Source: SIG607 sp045646245 | Lineage (GTDB): Bacteria > Bacillota > Clostridia > Oscillospirales > Acutalibacteraceae | NCBI GenBank assembly: GCA_045646245.1 | Contig: JAZRKJ010000055.1 | Location: forward strand, 1-31,185 | Direction of reading: 5' to 3' | Length of the DNA stretch: 31,185 bases | Shown here: positions 15,531 to 22,921 of the stretch, one piece after another | Position numbering within the stretch: position 1 is the stretch's first letter | Layout of the letters: every line of letters begins with the position of its first letter | Notes under the pieces: model-generated | Database searches by the model: none | The model's input: only the letters and a program-made list of their open reading frames with translations | What the model was told of the DNA's origin: nothing | Made by a program: the position numbers and the translations under genes

Positions 15531-15720
15531 ATTCGCCTTACGGCGAGTTATATTGCTACGCAGTTATATTCGGCTAATGCCGAGTGGTATTGCCTTCGGC
15601 AGTTTTGGGGCGAATAAAATATCACTAAAACCGCAAGGTTTTAATATCACTTTGCCGTTAGGCAAAATATAACTGTGAGACCCGTCTCACAATATCACTT
15701 TCTTTTGAGATAGGTGAAAG
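15527..15720. repeat. Array of short hairpins separated by seven copies of a 9-bp spacer in two opposed orientations
   Basis: Forward spacers AGTTATATT (15546-15554, 15562-15570) and AGTGGTATT (15583-15591) alternate with hairpins such as TCGCC-TTAC-GGCGA and TCGGC-TAAT-GCCGA. Reverse spacers AATATCACT (15618-15626, 15643-15651, 15691-15699) and AATATAACT (15666-15674) alternate with AAAACC-GCAA-GGTTTT, TTTGCC-GTTA-GGCAAA and TGTGAGA-CCCG-TCTCACA. Spacers are conserved while the hairpins differ in sequence. TTTTATTCGCC (15527-15537) also pairs with GGCGAATAAAA (15609-15619), so the first half can fold as one branched structure. Confidence 0.75.
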
Positions 15721-15784
15721 GGTTTTAGGTTCTCCTAACAAGTGGGAACTGCCGTACAAGTTCCCTGCTTGTTCCGGTATAAGA

Positions 15785-15823
15785 CAAAAATAAAAGATGC
15801 GCGAAATTTTCGTGCATCTTTTA
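15785..15823 (-). terminator. Terminator-like hairpin inside the element, minus strand
   Basis: A 14-15-bp nearly perfect stem (15791-15823, one G-T pair), followed on the minus strand by ATTTTTG. It probably ends the transcript of the convergent CDF-transporter operon, whose stop is at 15873. Confidence 0.6.
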
Positions 15824-15872
15824 CTGTCCTTAGCAACCCTACGCTATCCTCTCGGGTGTTTTTTTGCTTATT

Positions 15873-17057
15873 TTATTTTCCGTTGTAATCCTTATCCACC
15901 GTTATTACACAAACAAAAGTATGGTTTATTTCTTTTGCAAGTTGGCTTATTTTCTCTTTATACTCGCTTTCTGTAATCTTTGCGTCCTTAGGAAGCACGG
16001 CGTCAAAAATAAGATTGGTGCGGGTTTGCGCCATTGGCGTCATACGAAAATCGTGAATGGAAGCATCGGGGTGAATACTTTTTACCGCCTCGTTGAGCAT
16101 ACTGCGTGTTTTTGTAATTTCTTCGTTGTCGGTATCAACGGGGTCACAGTGAATGGTAAGCTCAACGCCCAGCCTTTCTCCCACAAGCTTTTCACAAAGG
16201 TCTATTTGTTCGTGACAGTGAACTACGTTTATGTTTTGAGAAACCTCCACGTGTACCGAAGCAAGGCATCTGCCGGGGCCGTAATTATGTATTATAAGGT
16301 CGTGGATTCCCTGAAAATCCGAAAAAGAAAGAATAGTATCCTGAAGATTTTTTATCATTTCTTCTTCGGGAGGCTGACCTAAAAGCTTATCTACAGTTTC
16401 TTTCGCTGTTACAAATCCCGCGTAAAGGATAAATAAGCCTACGCCCACACCCATAACGGCGTCTAAGTTAAAGCCGAGAGGAACGAATTTCGAAACAACA
16501 GCCGCAACCAGTATAACCGAAGAAGCAATACAGTCGTTAACGCTGTCTTGAGCGGTAGCAAAAAGAGAATCGGAATTTAATTTTCTAGCAAGCTTTCTGT
16601 TAAAGAAATAAAGCCACAGCTTTACCGCCGCCGAAAGAGCAAGTATTATAAAGGAAAGGTAAGAATAAACGGGAGCCTTGTCTCCGTTTACAAGGGCGGT
16701 CACCGAGCTTTTAAGAAGCTCAAACCCCACCAAAAGAATAATTACCGCAACAATAAAAGCGGAAAGATATTCTATTCTTCCGTGCCCGAAGGGGTGGTCT
16801 TTATCGGCGGGTTTCGCCGCCATTTTAAATCCCACCATAGTAACCACGCTGGAGCCCATATCGGTAAGGTTATTAAGTCCGTCCGCCATTACCGAAATAC
16901 TTCCCGAAAGAGCGCCTATAGCAATTTTTACGCTACACAAAAGCAAGTTGCAAAGGATTCCCACAATTCCCGAAAGAGTACCGTAACCCTCTCTTACCTT
17001 AACGTCATTGGTATCAGCGGCATTTTTAACAAAAATGCGTATAAGTAAATTTGTCAT
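15873..17057 (-). CDS. Cation diffusion facilitator (CDF) family transporter
   Basis: CDF proteins export divalent metals (Zn, Mn, Co, Fe) in exchange for protons. The membrane part spans residues ~25-215 and includes the metal-site stretch ADGLNNLTDMGSS and the HPFGHGRIEY motif at the end of TM2/loop. The cytoplasmic C-terminal domain (VHVEVSQNINVVHCHEQID) and a longer tail follow. The 394-residue length exceeds the ~300 of minimal CDFs because of an extra C-terminal domain of ~90 residues after the DPVDTDNEE point (EITKTRSMLNEAV...), as in other clostridial members. The ATG overlaps the ddl stop by four bases (ATGA), so translation is coupled and it is the last gene of the murF-ddl operon. 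The metal is not readable. Confidence 0.93.
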   Translation of the reverse strand: MTNLLIRIFVKNAADTNDVKVREGYGTLSGIVGILCNLLLCSVKIAIGALSGSISVMADGLNNLTDMGSSVVTMVGFKMAAKPADKDHPFGHGRIEYLSAFIVAVIILLVGFELLKSSVTALVNGDKAPVYSYLSFIILALSAAVKLWLYFFNRKLARKLNSDSLFATAQDSVNDCIASSVILVAAVVSKFVPLGFNLDAVMGVGVGLFILYAGFVTAKETVDKLLGQPPEEEMIKNLQDTILSFSDFQGIHDLIIHNYGPGRCLASVHVEVSQNINVVHCHEQIDLCEKLVGERLGVELTIHCDPVDTDNEEITKTRSMLNEAVKSIHPDASIHDFRMTPMAQTRTNLIFDAVLPKDAKITESEYKEKISQLAKEINHTFVCVITVDKDYNGK

Positions 17058-18250
17058 ACTTTAGAACCTTTACTGCCTTTAGTTCCACCCAGCTTCACGC
17101 CTGCAAGTATGTTGGTGTCAATGGTAAAGGTAATATCTTCTTTCTTTCTCTGTCTTCTGAAAGCAAGAGAAATCATTCGGTCTAAAAGCTCTTTATAAGG
17201 TACACCCGCCGGTTCCCAAAGGTAGAAGGAAAGTGAACCGGGAATGGTGTTTATTTCGTTTGCATAAACAGTATCGGTAGAGGTATCTATCATAAAGTCG
17301 ATTCTTACCACACCGCAACAGCCAAGCGCTTTAAAGATTTTACAAGCAAGACTTCTTATTTCTTCGGTACGTTTTTCGTCCAAATCTGCGGGTACCTTAC
17401 GGGAAAGGGACGCCATACCCTTGCTGCCTCCGGTCTTTTTACCGCCGGAAGTGTATTTATCTTCATAAGAAAGGATTTCATCGGTCATAAAAGGTTCTTC
17501 ACAAACAGATGCAATGCATTCGTCAGAATCACCTAATACCGAACAGTTAATTTCTCTGAGAGAAGTAACTGCTTTTTCCACCAGAACTTTATCGGCAAAG
17601 GATACCGCCAAGTCAATGGAATCAATGAGAGTGTCACGGTCAACGGCTTTGCTTATACCAACGCTGGAGCCTAAATTAACCGGTTTTACAATGGCAGGCA
17701 GCCCGATTTTCTCAATAATCCGGTCTGCAATTTTATCTTTATCCTCGGCGTATTCTCTTGCATAAAAAGTAATGCAGTCAAGAACGGGGAGAGAAAAACG
17801 TTTAAGCACGTCTTTAAATACGGCTTTATCCATACCAACGGCACTGGAAATAATATCACAGCCAACATAAGGAAGATTTAAAAACTCAAAAAGTCCTTGC
17901 ATTGTGCCGTCTTCACAGTTGGTTCCGTGAACAATTGGGAAAGCAACGTCGATAACCGTTTCCTTAACCTTGCCGAAAGCGCCTTTCTTTTCGTTAGCCA
18001 TAACCACCTTTCCGTTTTTACGGTAAAGATTTACACGTACACAACGGGTAAGAAGCGCGGGTATATCTTTATACTTTTCAATATCAAAAAGGTCTTCTCC
18101 CGTTACCATTTCACCGTCTTTGGTAACGTAAACAGGGTGGATATCATACTTTTCCCTGTCCATACTTGCCATAGCCTGAACCGCGGAAATAATAGATACT
18201 TCATGTTCAACGCTTCGGCAACCGAAAAATACCGCCAAACTGATTTTCAT
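17054..18250 (-). CDS. ddl: D-alanine--D-alanine ligase
   Basis: Ddl joins two D-Ala with ATP in the cytoplasm, supplying the dipeptide that MurF adds to UDP-MurNAc-tripeptide. ATP-grasp features visible are FGCRSVEHEVSI at the N-terminus, the HGTNCEDGTMQG substrate loop, VKPVNLGSSVGISKA, and the C-terminal metal-binding EINTIPGSLSFYLWEPAG. The length of 398 residues is above the usual 310-370 because of an insert with a Gly/Lys-rich loop (YTSGGKKTGGSKGMA) and a basic tail ending KGSKGSKV. The ATG is 7 bases from GGAGG, which overlaps the murF stop. It lies directly after murF, a functionally coherent pair. D-Ala-D-Lac activity cannot be excluded by eye, but no VanA-type neighbours are present. 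Confidence 0.93.
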   Translation of the reverse strand: MKISLAVFFGCRSVEHEVSIISAVQAMASMDREKYDIHPVYVTKDGEMVTGEDLFDIEKYKDIPALLTRCVRVNLYRKNGKVVMANEKKGAFGKVKETVIDVAFPIVHGTNCEDGTMQGLFEFLNLPYVGCDIISSAVGMDKAVFKDVLKRFSLPVLDCITFYAREYAEDKDKIADRIIEKIGLPAIVKPVNLGSSVGISKAVDRDTLIDSIDLAVSFADKVLVEKAVTSLREINCSVLGDSDECIASVCEEPFMTDEILSYEDKYTSGGKKTGGSKGMASLSRKVPADLDEKRTEEIRSLACKIFKALGCCGVVRIDFMIDTSTDTVYANEINTIPGSLSFYLWEPAGVPYKELLDRMISLAFRRQRKKEDITFTIDTNILAGVKLGGTKGSKGSKV

Positions 18251-18261
18251 ATAAAAGCCTC

Positions 18262-19881
18262 CTACTTGAGATAATTATCGGGTAAATCGTTTTCTATAAG
18301 AACCGCCGTATTCTGGTCGGCAAATTCAAGGAATTTATTATAAGCGTCCATAAAGGTTGCTTCAACAAAAAGGTTGTTTTGGTCAAACCCCGCCGAAAGC
18401 GAACCCTCCTTTATAGGCTCACTTCTTTTAATACCGACAAGAATAATAACGTCTGCGCACTCTGCGGCAACTTCACCAAGGCGGCGGTTGTGTTTATACT
18501 CCTCTTCGCCCAATTCCACAAGCCCCGGTGTAATAATAACGCGCTTCATGGGTGCAAAATGGGCAAGCACTCTGCAAGCCTCAAGACAGCCAACAGGGTT
18601 GGAATTGTAAGCGTCGTCTATAAGAGTAGAGCCGTTTGCGTAACGCTTGATTTCAAGCCTGTGTTCAGGCGCGGTAAGGCGGGAAACCGCAAACTTGATT
18701 TGCGCGGGGGTAACGCCTAAAGAATACGCCACAGCCGCGGCGCCCACAATGTTTTGAACGTTGTGGTTTCCAAGAAGCTTTGTGGTAATTTCCACCGTTT
18801 CACCCTTAAGATGTAAGTCAAAGGTTTCGCCTCTGGCGGAGCAAACAACGTTATCGGCGTAAAAGTCATAATCTTTATTGGTGCCGTAAAAAATCACGTC
18901 CATACCTGCGGCATTATTTTTTATTTCTTCACAATCTCCGCAAGTAAAAAGGTCACCGCCCTTTTCCTTTACGCTGTCAAAAAGCTCAAACTTTGTGCTG
19001 AACACATTGGAAACGTCTCCGAAGGTGTCAAGGTGTTGGGGGCCAACGGTAGTAATAAGACCTAAATCGGGATGAACAAGGTCACAAATTTCCTTTATAT
19101 CCCCCGTTTTTTTGGCGCCCATTTCGCAAACGAAAATTTCGGTTTGCGGTTCAAGATATTCCCTTACCGTTCTTACAACACCCATTGTAGTATTAAAGTT
19201 TTTAGGTGTGGTAAGCACGTTGTACTTTTCTTTAAGCATAGCGGTAAGTATCATTTTAGTGCCGGTTTTACCGAAAGAGCCGGTGACGCCGATAACCTTA
19301 AGCCTTCCGCCGTAGGAAGCAAGAATACGCTTTGCATCCTTCAAATAGTGCTTGGTAATTGCTTTTTCCACGGGATAAAGCAACGCCCATAAAAGGAACA
19401 CCGTCATATACGGAAATATTGCAAAAAGAACGTTTACGCTTAAAGCCCAATAGTCACCGTTTTTAAGCAGTAAAAACTGAACAGCCGCCATTAAAAAAGC
19501 CAAAACGCAAAGTACGGCATAGGTTCTTTTTACCCTTGCGGTAAATTTCAAAGGGATAATAGCCTTTTTTTGAAGACGTATGCTTTTAATTACCGAAACA
19601 AGAGTGTAAATAAGAAGAGCGGCAGACAGCACCAAAACCGCTTCACCGTTTTTAAGCGCCAAAAGAGCGTATAAAACGAAGAATGCAATTCTGTAAAAAA
19701 AGCCGCGCTTTTCATTTTCCTTAAGCCAGGCAATATAACGGCTGGGAAAATAAGAGTTTTGCTGGAACATTTGCATTTGCCTTGTTAAAGAGAATACCAG
19801 CGCCGCCCCCGCAACAAGAGTAAGTAACGCGTAAAAAACGTTTATATGAAGTTCAATAAATTCAACCGCTGTTTTTATCAT
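18262..19881 (-). CDS. murF: MurF-type ligase with an N-terminal membrane domain
   Basis: MurF attaches D-Ala-D-Ala to UDP-MurNAc-tripeptide, the last cytoplasmic amino-acid addition in peptidoglycan synthesis. Residues ~198-539 are the Mur ligase: P-loop GVTGSFGKTGTK, FVCEMGAKKTGDI, TTVGPQHLDTFG, LLGNHNVQNIVGA and DDAYNSNPVG. Residues 1-~175 are unusual, with about five hydrophobic helices (around 15-31, 61-77, 79-98, 121-139 and 144-170). The enzyme is therefore predicted to be membrane-anchored, unlike classic soluble MurF. It starts 4 bases after the alpha/beta hydrolase stop and is followed 11 bases later by ddl. Pairing with ddl supports MurF over other Mur-family ligases. Whether a second soluble MurF exists elsewhere is unknown. 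Confidence 0.9.
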   Translation of the reverse strand: MIKTAVEFIELHINVFYALLTLVAGAALVFSLTRQMQMFQQNSYFPSRYIAWLKENEKRGFFYRIAFFVLYALLALKNGEAVLVLSAALLIYTLVSVIKSIRLQKKAIIPLKFTARVKRTYAVLCVLAFLMAAVQFLLLKNGDYWALSVNVLFAIFPYMTVFLLWALLYPVEKAITKHYLKDAKRILASYGGRLKVIGVTGSFGKTGTKMILTAMLKEKYNVLTTPKNFNTTMGVVRTVREYLEPQTEIFVCEMGAKKTGDIKEICDLVHPDLGLITTVGPQHLDTFGDVSNVFSTKFELFDSVKEKGGDLFTCGDCEEIKNNAAGMDVIFYGTNKDYDFYADNVVCSARGETFDLHLKGETVEITTKLLGNHNVQNIVGAAAVAYSLGVTPAQIKFAVSRLTAPEHRLEIKRYANGSTLIDDAYNSNPVGCLEACRVLAHFAPMKRVIITPGLVELGEEEYKHNRRLGEVAAECADVIILVGIKRSEPIKEGSLSAGFDQNNLFVEATFMDAYNKFLEFADQNTAVLIENDLPDNYLK

Positions 19882-19885
19882 TACT

Positions 19886-20650
19886 TCACCCTACCTTTAA
19901 AAAACTTTTAAGAATTGCGGCGGTTTGCACAGCGTTATCAAGAAACGCAAAATGCCCCGCGCCCTTTATTACGCAAAGTCCCGCATCGGGAACAAGAGAT
20001 TCTATAATTTTAGCGTCTCTCAGCGGAGTGTCAGTATCGTTTTCGCCCCAAATAAGCAAGGTGGGACACGAAAATGCAGGGAGCAAATGGCGCAAATCGG
20101 TATTAACCACACTTACCATTGTTTTTCTCAAAACTTCAGGAGCGGATTTATAATCGGCAGAGCCGTAATGATTCCTTGCTTTTTCCAAAAGCTTACCCGA
20201 AAACTTCTTTATAACGGGAAGGGTAAGCACCCTTTTTATAAGCTTAAAGGAAGCAATGCGGAATTTCTTTTTAAAACTCTTTTTAGGTATAAGCCCCGCG
20301 CTGTCCAAAAAGATAACCTTTGGCGGGTTAATCATTTTTTCGCCCACAAGCTTCATAATTACTCTTCCGCCGTGGGAGTGACCTATAAGAATGGGATCCG
20401 TTATTCCTACGGTACTGCAAAATTTAAGGACAAAATCACAATAATTATCTACCGTCCAAGGTTCGCTCATAGTATCGCTTTGTCCGCAACCGGGAAAATC
20501 CACCGCAATAACGCGGTACTTAAGGCTAAGTAAATTTATTATACCGTTAAAAGGAACAACCGACGAGCCCCAGCCGTGGAGCATTAAAACAGGGTCGCCC
20601 TCTCCTTTTTCTACGTAATTGATTTTCAAATTATCAATATAAGTTTCCAT
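19886..20650 (-). CDS. Alpha/beta-fold hydrolase
   Basis: A soluble hydrolase of the alpha/beta superfamily (254 residues), substrate unknown. Visible are the oxyanion-hole motif LMLHGWGSS (~22-30), the nucleophile elbow IGHSHGG with Ser92, the acid in WGENDTDTPL (Asp205 or 207) and His233 in GAGHFAFLDN, so the triad is intact. A lysine-rich lid lies at ~120-160. There is no signal peptide. It is the first gene of the operon with murF, ddl and the CDF transporter, 4 bases before murF. Its link to wall synthesis is only by position. An AGGA site precedes the ATG. Confidence 0.9.
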   Translation of the reverse strand: METYIDNLKINYVEKGEGDPVLMLHGWGSSVVPFNGIINLLSLKYRVIAVDFPGCGQSDTMSEPWTVDNYCDFVLKFCSTVGITDPILIGHSHGGRVIMKLVGEKMINPPKVIFLDSAGLIPKKSFKKKFRIASFKLIKRVLTLPVIKKFSGKLLEKARNHYGSADYKSAPEVLRKTMVSVVNTDLRHLLPAFSCPTLLIWGENDTDTPLRDAKIIESLVPDAGLCVIKGAGHFAFLDNAVQTAAILKSFLKVG

Positions 20651-20681
20651 AAAATCCTACCCGCAAAATAATTATTAAATA

Positions 20682-20690
20682 ATTATACCA
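20682..20690 (-). promoter_or_regulatory. Candidate promoter of the hydrolase-murF-ddl-CDF operon
   Basis: The minus strand reads TGGTATAAT, a perfect -10 with the TG extension, about 32 bases before the ATG at 20650. No good -35 is seen 17 bp upstream. It sits in the 70-bp gap after the CYTH gene. Confidence 0.55.
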
Positions 20691-20720
20691 CTTATACTTA
20701 TAAAATAGAAGTCTTTTTTA

Positions 20721-21218
20721 CTAAATAATGTCTTCGTTTACCACTTTTCTTGCAAGTGAAGAATTATTATACCGTTTATCAAAGGTTACTTCCTTTATAA
20801 TTTCTATAAAATCGGGAATTTTAAAGGTCTCTCCTTCGCTTTTTAATTCCACTTCCATAAAAGCGCGGTCTTTCCAAAAAGGGAATATATCTATTTCGTA
20901 AATAAAACCGTTTAAAGGCGCCGCATAACGGGTTTTTACAATGGTATTTGTACCATAAGCAATGCCGCAAAGGTCATTTTTATATTCTTCTTCGGTTATT
21001 TCCCATTCCTTTTCTTCCCGTTTTATATCGGTAATATGCTTTTTAACGGTTTTTATATAAGAAGTTTTACCGTTCTCACTTATTTTTCGTATTCTTCCGC
21101 CGCCCTCAAGGTAGCTTTGTTCAATATTCATTACCCTTACGTTTTCAATTTTCAAAAGAAGACTGATTGGGGGAAATTTTATTAAAAATTTGCGTTCGAT
21201 TTCAAAACCGTCTTTCAT
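20721..21218 (-). CDS. CYTH-domain protein (triphosphatase family)
   Basis: CYTH proteins hold a triphosphate substrate (thiamine triphosphate, tripolyphosphate or ATP) with metal in a beta-tunnel. The signature ExExK is FEIERKFLI at residues 5-13. Other tunnel residues fit EQSYLEGGGRIRK, EKEWEIT, TRYAA, YEIDIFPFWKDRAFMEVEL. The length of 165 residues is normal. I start at the ATG at 21218, 7 bases after GGAGG; a TTG at 21230 overlaps that site. Downstream of mgtE by 45 bp with a hairpin between, so it is expressed either by read-through or by its own start. The actual substrate cannot be told. Confidence 0.88.
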   Translation of the reverse strand: MKDGFEIERKFLIKFPPISLLLKIENVRVMNIEQSYLEGGGRIRKISENGKTSYIKTVKKHITDIKREEKEWEITEEEYKNDLCGIAYGTNTIVKTRYAAPLNGFIYEIDIFPFWKDRAFMEVELKSEGETFKIPDFIEIIKEVTFDKRYNNSSLARKVVNEDII

Positions 21219-21236
21219 TGTTTCCTCCAAAGAAAC

Positions 21237-21255
21237 GGGCGGTATGTTACCGCCC
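21237..21255 (-). terminator. Hairpin between mgtE and the CYTH gene
   Basis: GGGCGGTA - ACA - TACCGCCC on the minus strand, an 8-bp GC-rich stem followed by GTTTCTTT. The U-tract is interrupted and runs into the CYTH ribosome binding site. It is probably a leaky terminator or an mRNA-processing/stability hairpin. Confidence 0.5.
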
Positions 21256-21263
21256 TGATAAAA

Positions 21264-22685
21264 TTATATTGTATTAAGCAAAAGTAAATAAGCGAGTCCG
21301 TAATAAATTACCACCGCCACAAGGTCGTTAATGGTTGTAATAAGAGGACCCGACGCAACTGCAGGGTCAATGCCTATTTTTTTAAAGCCAAGGGGTATAA
21401 ACGTGCCCATAAAGCCCGAAACGGTCATGGCGGCGCACATAGCAAGACCCACGCATCCGCTGGTCATAAAGGCTTCACCAAAAGAATATCCGTCCTTTAA
21501 AAAGTAAACGTAAAATCCAATGGCAACCGACGAAAGCGCACCGATAATTACACCGTTTAAAAAGCCGATAAACAGTTCTCTTAACACCCTTTTGGTGTTC
21601 TCCTTAAAGGTTAAGCTTTCACCCGTAATTGTGCTTATGGTAACAGCAAGAGACTGAGTACCAACGTTACCCGCCATACCCAGAATAAGGGATTGAAAGG
21701 CTACTATAACGGCAAGTTCCTTCACCACTTCTTCAAAAAGCCCCGCAATGCTCGAAACAAAAACGCCAAGCACCAAAAGAATCATAAGCCAAGGAATACG
21801 CTTTTTTATACTCTTCCCAAGAGGCTCTTTTTCATCTACTTCATCAGTAAGACCTGCAAGCTTTGCGTAGTCCTCATTGCTTTCGCTTTCTACGATTTCA
21901 ACAACGTCCTGTGAAGTGATAACGCCTATAAGGCTTTTGTCTTCGGGAGAAAGAACAGGAATAGAGTCTTCGGAATAATCCCTTAACTGTTCAATCGTTT
22001 GGGAAATACTTTCATTTGCGTAAACGTAAGGGTAAGAGGTTACGATTAAGGATTCAAGCAAGGTGTCCTTACGGGCAAGAATAAGCTCCTTTAAATCAAT
22101 AGCGCCGTAAAAACGGTTTTGGTCATCCACAGTATATATTTTTGAAATATTATCGTTATCCGCCGCTTGTTCAATAAGCTGACGCATAGCCTGTTTTACC
22201 GTAAGCGAGGCGCTTATTACAATGAAGTTGGTGGTCATAATACTACCGAATTCATCTTCATCGTAAGAATCGATAAGTTCAATATCCTCTTTAATTTCAG
22301 GGTCGAGAAGCTCTATAATTTCCTGACGCTTTTCTTCTTCAAGTTCATCAAGAACGTCCACCGCGTCGTCGGCGTCCATGCTTTCAATAATATCCGCCGC
22401 CTCATCGCTTTCAAGCTCTTCAATATAGGTATCAACGTCGTCAAGGTAAGTAAAAATGTCAGATACCGCTTCGGGGCCCAAGACTTCATAAAGACTGTCA
22501 CGTTCCTCAGGAGTTAAAAATTCCAACGCCTGAGCTATATCGTTATCGTGGTAATCCTCTAATTTTTCGTAAATTTCTTCTTTAGCCGCGCCGCTTCGTA
22601 TAACAGCAAGTATTTCTTCGGTATAATCACGGTTTTCCAGCACCGCTTCTTCTTCGGGAAGTAAAACTTCTTTCTTTTCTTCCAT
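21264..22685 (-). CDS. mgtE: Magnesium transporter MgtE
   Basis: MgtE is a Mg2+-gated channel of the cell membrane. The acidic N domain (~30-130; many DDVDTYIEELESDEAADIIE-type segments) and two CBS domains (~135-255) sense cytosolic Mg2+. Five membrane helices follow from ~295 to the end. Pore features visible are GMAGNVGTQSLAVT and TTINDLVAV, whose Asp matches the conserved pore Asp of the family. The 473-residue length is typical. The ATG is 6 bases from GGAG. Transcription comes from a consensus promoter ~130 bases upstream, and the leader holds a short ORF and competing stems rather than a recognisable M-box. Confidence 0.96.
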   Translation of the reverse strand: MEEKKEVLLPEEEAVLENRDYTEEILAVIRSGAAKEEIYEKLEDYHDNDIAQALEFLTPEERDSLYEVLGPEAVSDIFTYLDDVDTYIEELESDEAADIIESMDADDAVDVLDELEEEKRQEIIELLDPEIKEDIELIDSYDEDEFGSIMTTNFIVISASLTVKQAMRQLIEQAADNDNISKIYTVDDQNRFYGAIDLKELILARKDTLLESLIVTSYPYVYANESISQTIEQLRDYSEDSIPVLSPEDKSLIGVITSQDVVEIVESESNEDYAKLAGLTDEVDEKEPLGKSIKKRIPWLMILLVLGVFVSSIAGLFEEVVKELAVIVAFQSLILGMAGNVGTQSLAVTISTITGESLTFKENTKRVLRELFIGFLNGVIIGALSSVAIGFYVYFLKDGYSFGEAFMTSGCVGLAMCAAMTVSGFMGTFIPLGFKKIGIDPAVASGPLITTINDLVAVVIYYGLAYLLLLNTI

Positions 22686-22699
22686 ACAATTCTCCTTCT

Positions 22700-22785
22700 G
22701 CGGCTACAAAAGAAGAACCCTTTCTTCCGAGCCGCGTTTATTAAGTTTTCTACTTCGGGGATTCGCACCTGCGTCCACGCAGCTC
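22700..22785 (-). promoter_or_regulatory. Structured mgtE leader with competing stems
   Basis: On the minus strand GAGCTGCG (22778-22785) can pair with CGCGGCTC (22729-22736). The same 3' arm can instead form GCGGCT (22730-22735) with AGCCGC (22700-22705), enclosing a GAAGAA-AGGG-TTCTTC hairpin. The two pairings exclude each other, and the second ends one base before the mgtE ribosome binding site (22691-22699). It lacks the M-box hallmarks. Switch behaviour is inference from complementarity only. Confidence 0.5.
22704..22778 (-). CDS. Putative 24-residue leader peptide upstream of mgtE
   Basis: GTG start at 22778 with a strong Shine-Dalgarno AGAGGTGA (22784-22791) five bases before it. The peptide is MDAGANPR...ERVLLL and ends at TAG (22704-22706), 18 bases before the mgtE ATG. 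It has a basic middle (RSRKLNKRG) and a hydrophobic end. The ORF runs through both arms of the competing leader stems, so ribosome progress on it would change leader folding. A regulatory leader peptide is the natural reading. A chance ORF cannot be excluded because the stretch is short. Confidence 0.5.
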   Translation of the reverse strand: MDAGANPRSRKLNKRGSEERVLLL

Positions 22786-22818
22786 ACCTCTCTTTAAAAT
22801 AAAAATATATACATAAAA

Positions 22819-22847
22819 ATTATAACACCTATCTTTAAATTTTTCAA
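22819..22847 (-). promoter_or_regulatory. Promoter of mgtE
   Basis: The minus strand reads TTGAAA (22842-22847), a 17-bp spacer and TATAAT (22819-22824) with a TG extension (TGTTATAAT). Transcription should start near 22812, giving a ~127-base leader. Confidence 0.82.
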
Positions 22848-22872
22848 GAAGAGAGATATTTATTTTTAGTAT

Positions 22873-22901
22873 TTTACTTTACTTCGTTTTTATGATACAA
22901 T
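22873..22901 (+). promoter_or_regulatory. Possible promoter of the U32 gene
   Basis: TTTACT (22873-22878), a 17-bp spacer and TGATACAAT (extended -10, 22893-22901). The leader would be very short (about 14 bases), which lowers confidence. Confidence 0.4.
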
Positions 22902-22921
22902 TTATTACGGAGGCGATAAAT

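Larger units (their letters stand above)
15476..15866. repeat. 391-bp non-coding element with 24-bp perfect terminal inverted repeats (MITE-like)
   Basis: The ends 15476-15499 and 15843-15866 are exact inverted repeats of 24 bp: C A7, then CACCCGAGAGGATAGC, mirrored at the other end. The element has no plausible gene of its own. The inside is almost all hairpins, including 11-bp (15496-15525), 13-bp with a bulge (15737-15773) and 14-15-bp (15791-15823) stems, plus a set of short hairpins separated by a 9-bp spacer. It starts 10 bases after one stop codon and ends 6 bases before the other of two convergent genes, so it exactly fills their gap. GCTTA occurs at both flanks (15468-15472 and 15866-15870), a possible target duplication though offset by a few bases on the left. 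It could be a non-autonomous mobile element or a structured RNA. I cannot assign it to a family. Confidence 0.8.

Noticed and set aside
15540..15720. The spacer-hairpin array as a CRISPR array
   Set aside because: The repeats are only 9 bp, occur in both orientations, the intervening pieces are palindromes of varied length, and no cas genes are present.
22559..22768. A second upstream frame (MRIPEVENLINAARKK...) overlapping the mgtE leader and start
   Set aside because: It lacks a Shine-Dalgarno and reads into mgtE out of frame as an Arg/Lys-rich shadow; the frame starting at 22778 has a proper site.
22740..22790. A tRNA-like T-arm (GTGCGAATCC) in the mgtE leader
   Set aside because: The flanking bases do not form the T stem, and no anticodon or acceptor arms are found around it.
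22700..22812. M-box (ykoK) magnesium riboswitch upstream of mgtE
   Set aside because: An AGGTGAG stretch is present, but the long M-box stems and its conserved internal segments are absent and the leader is too short (about 127 bases).
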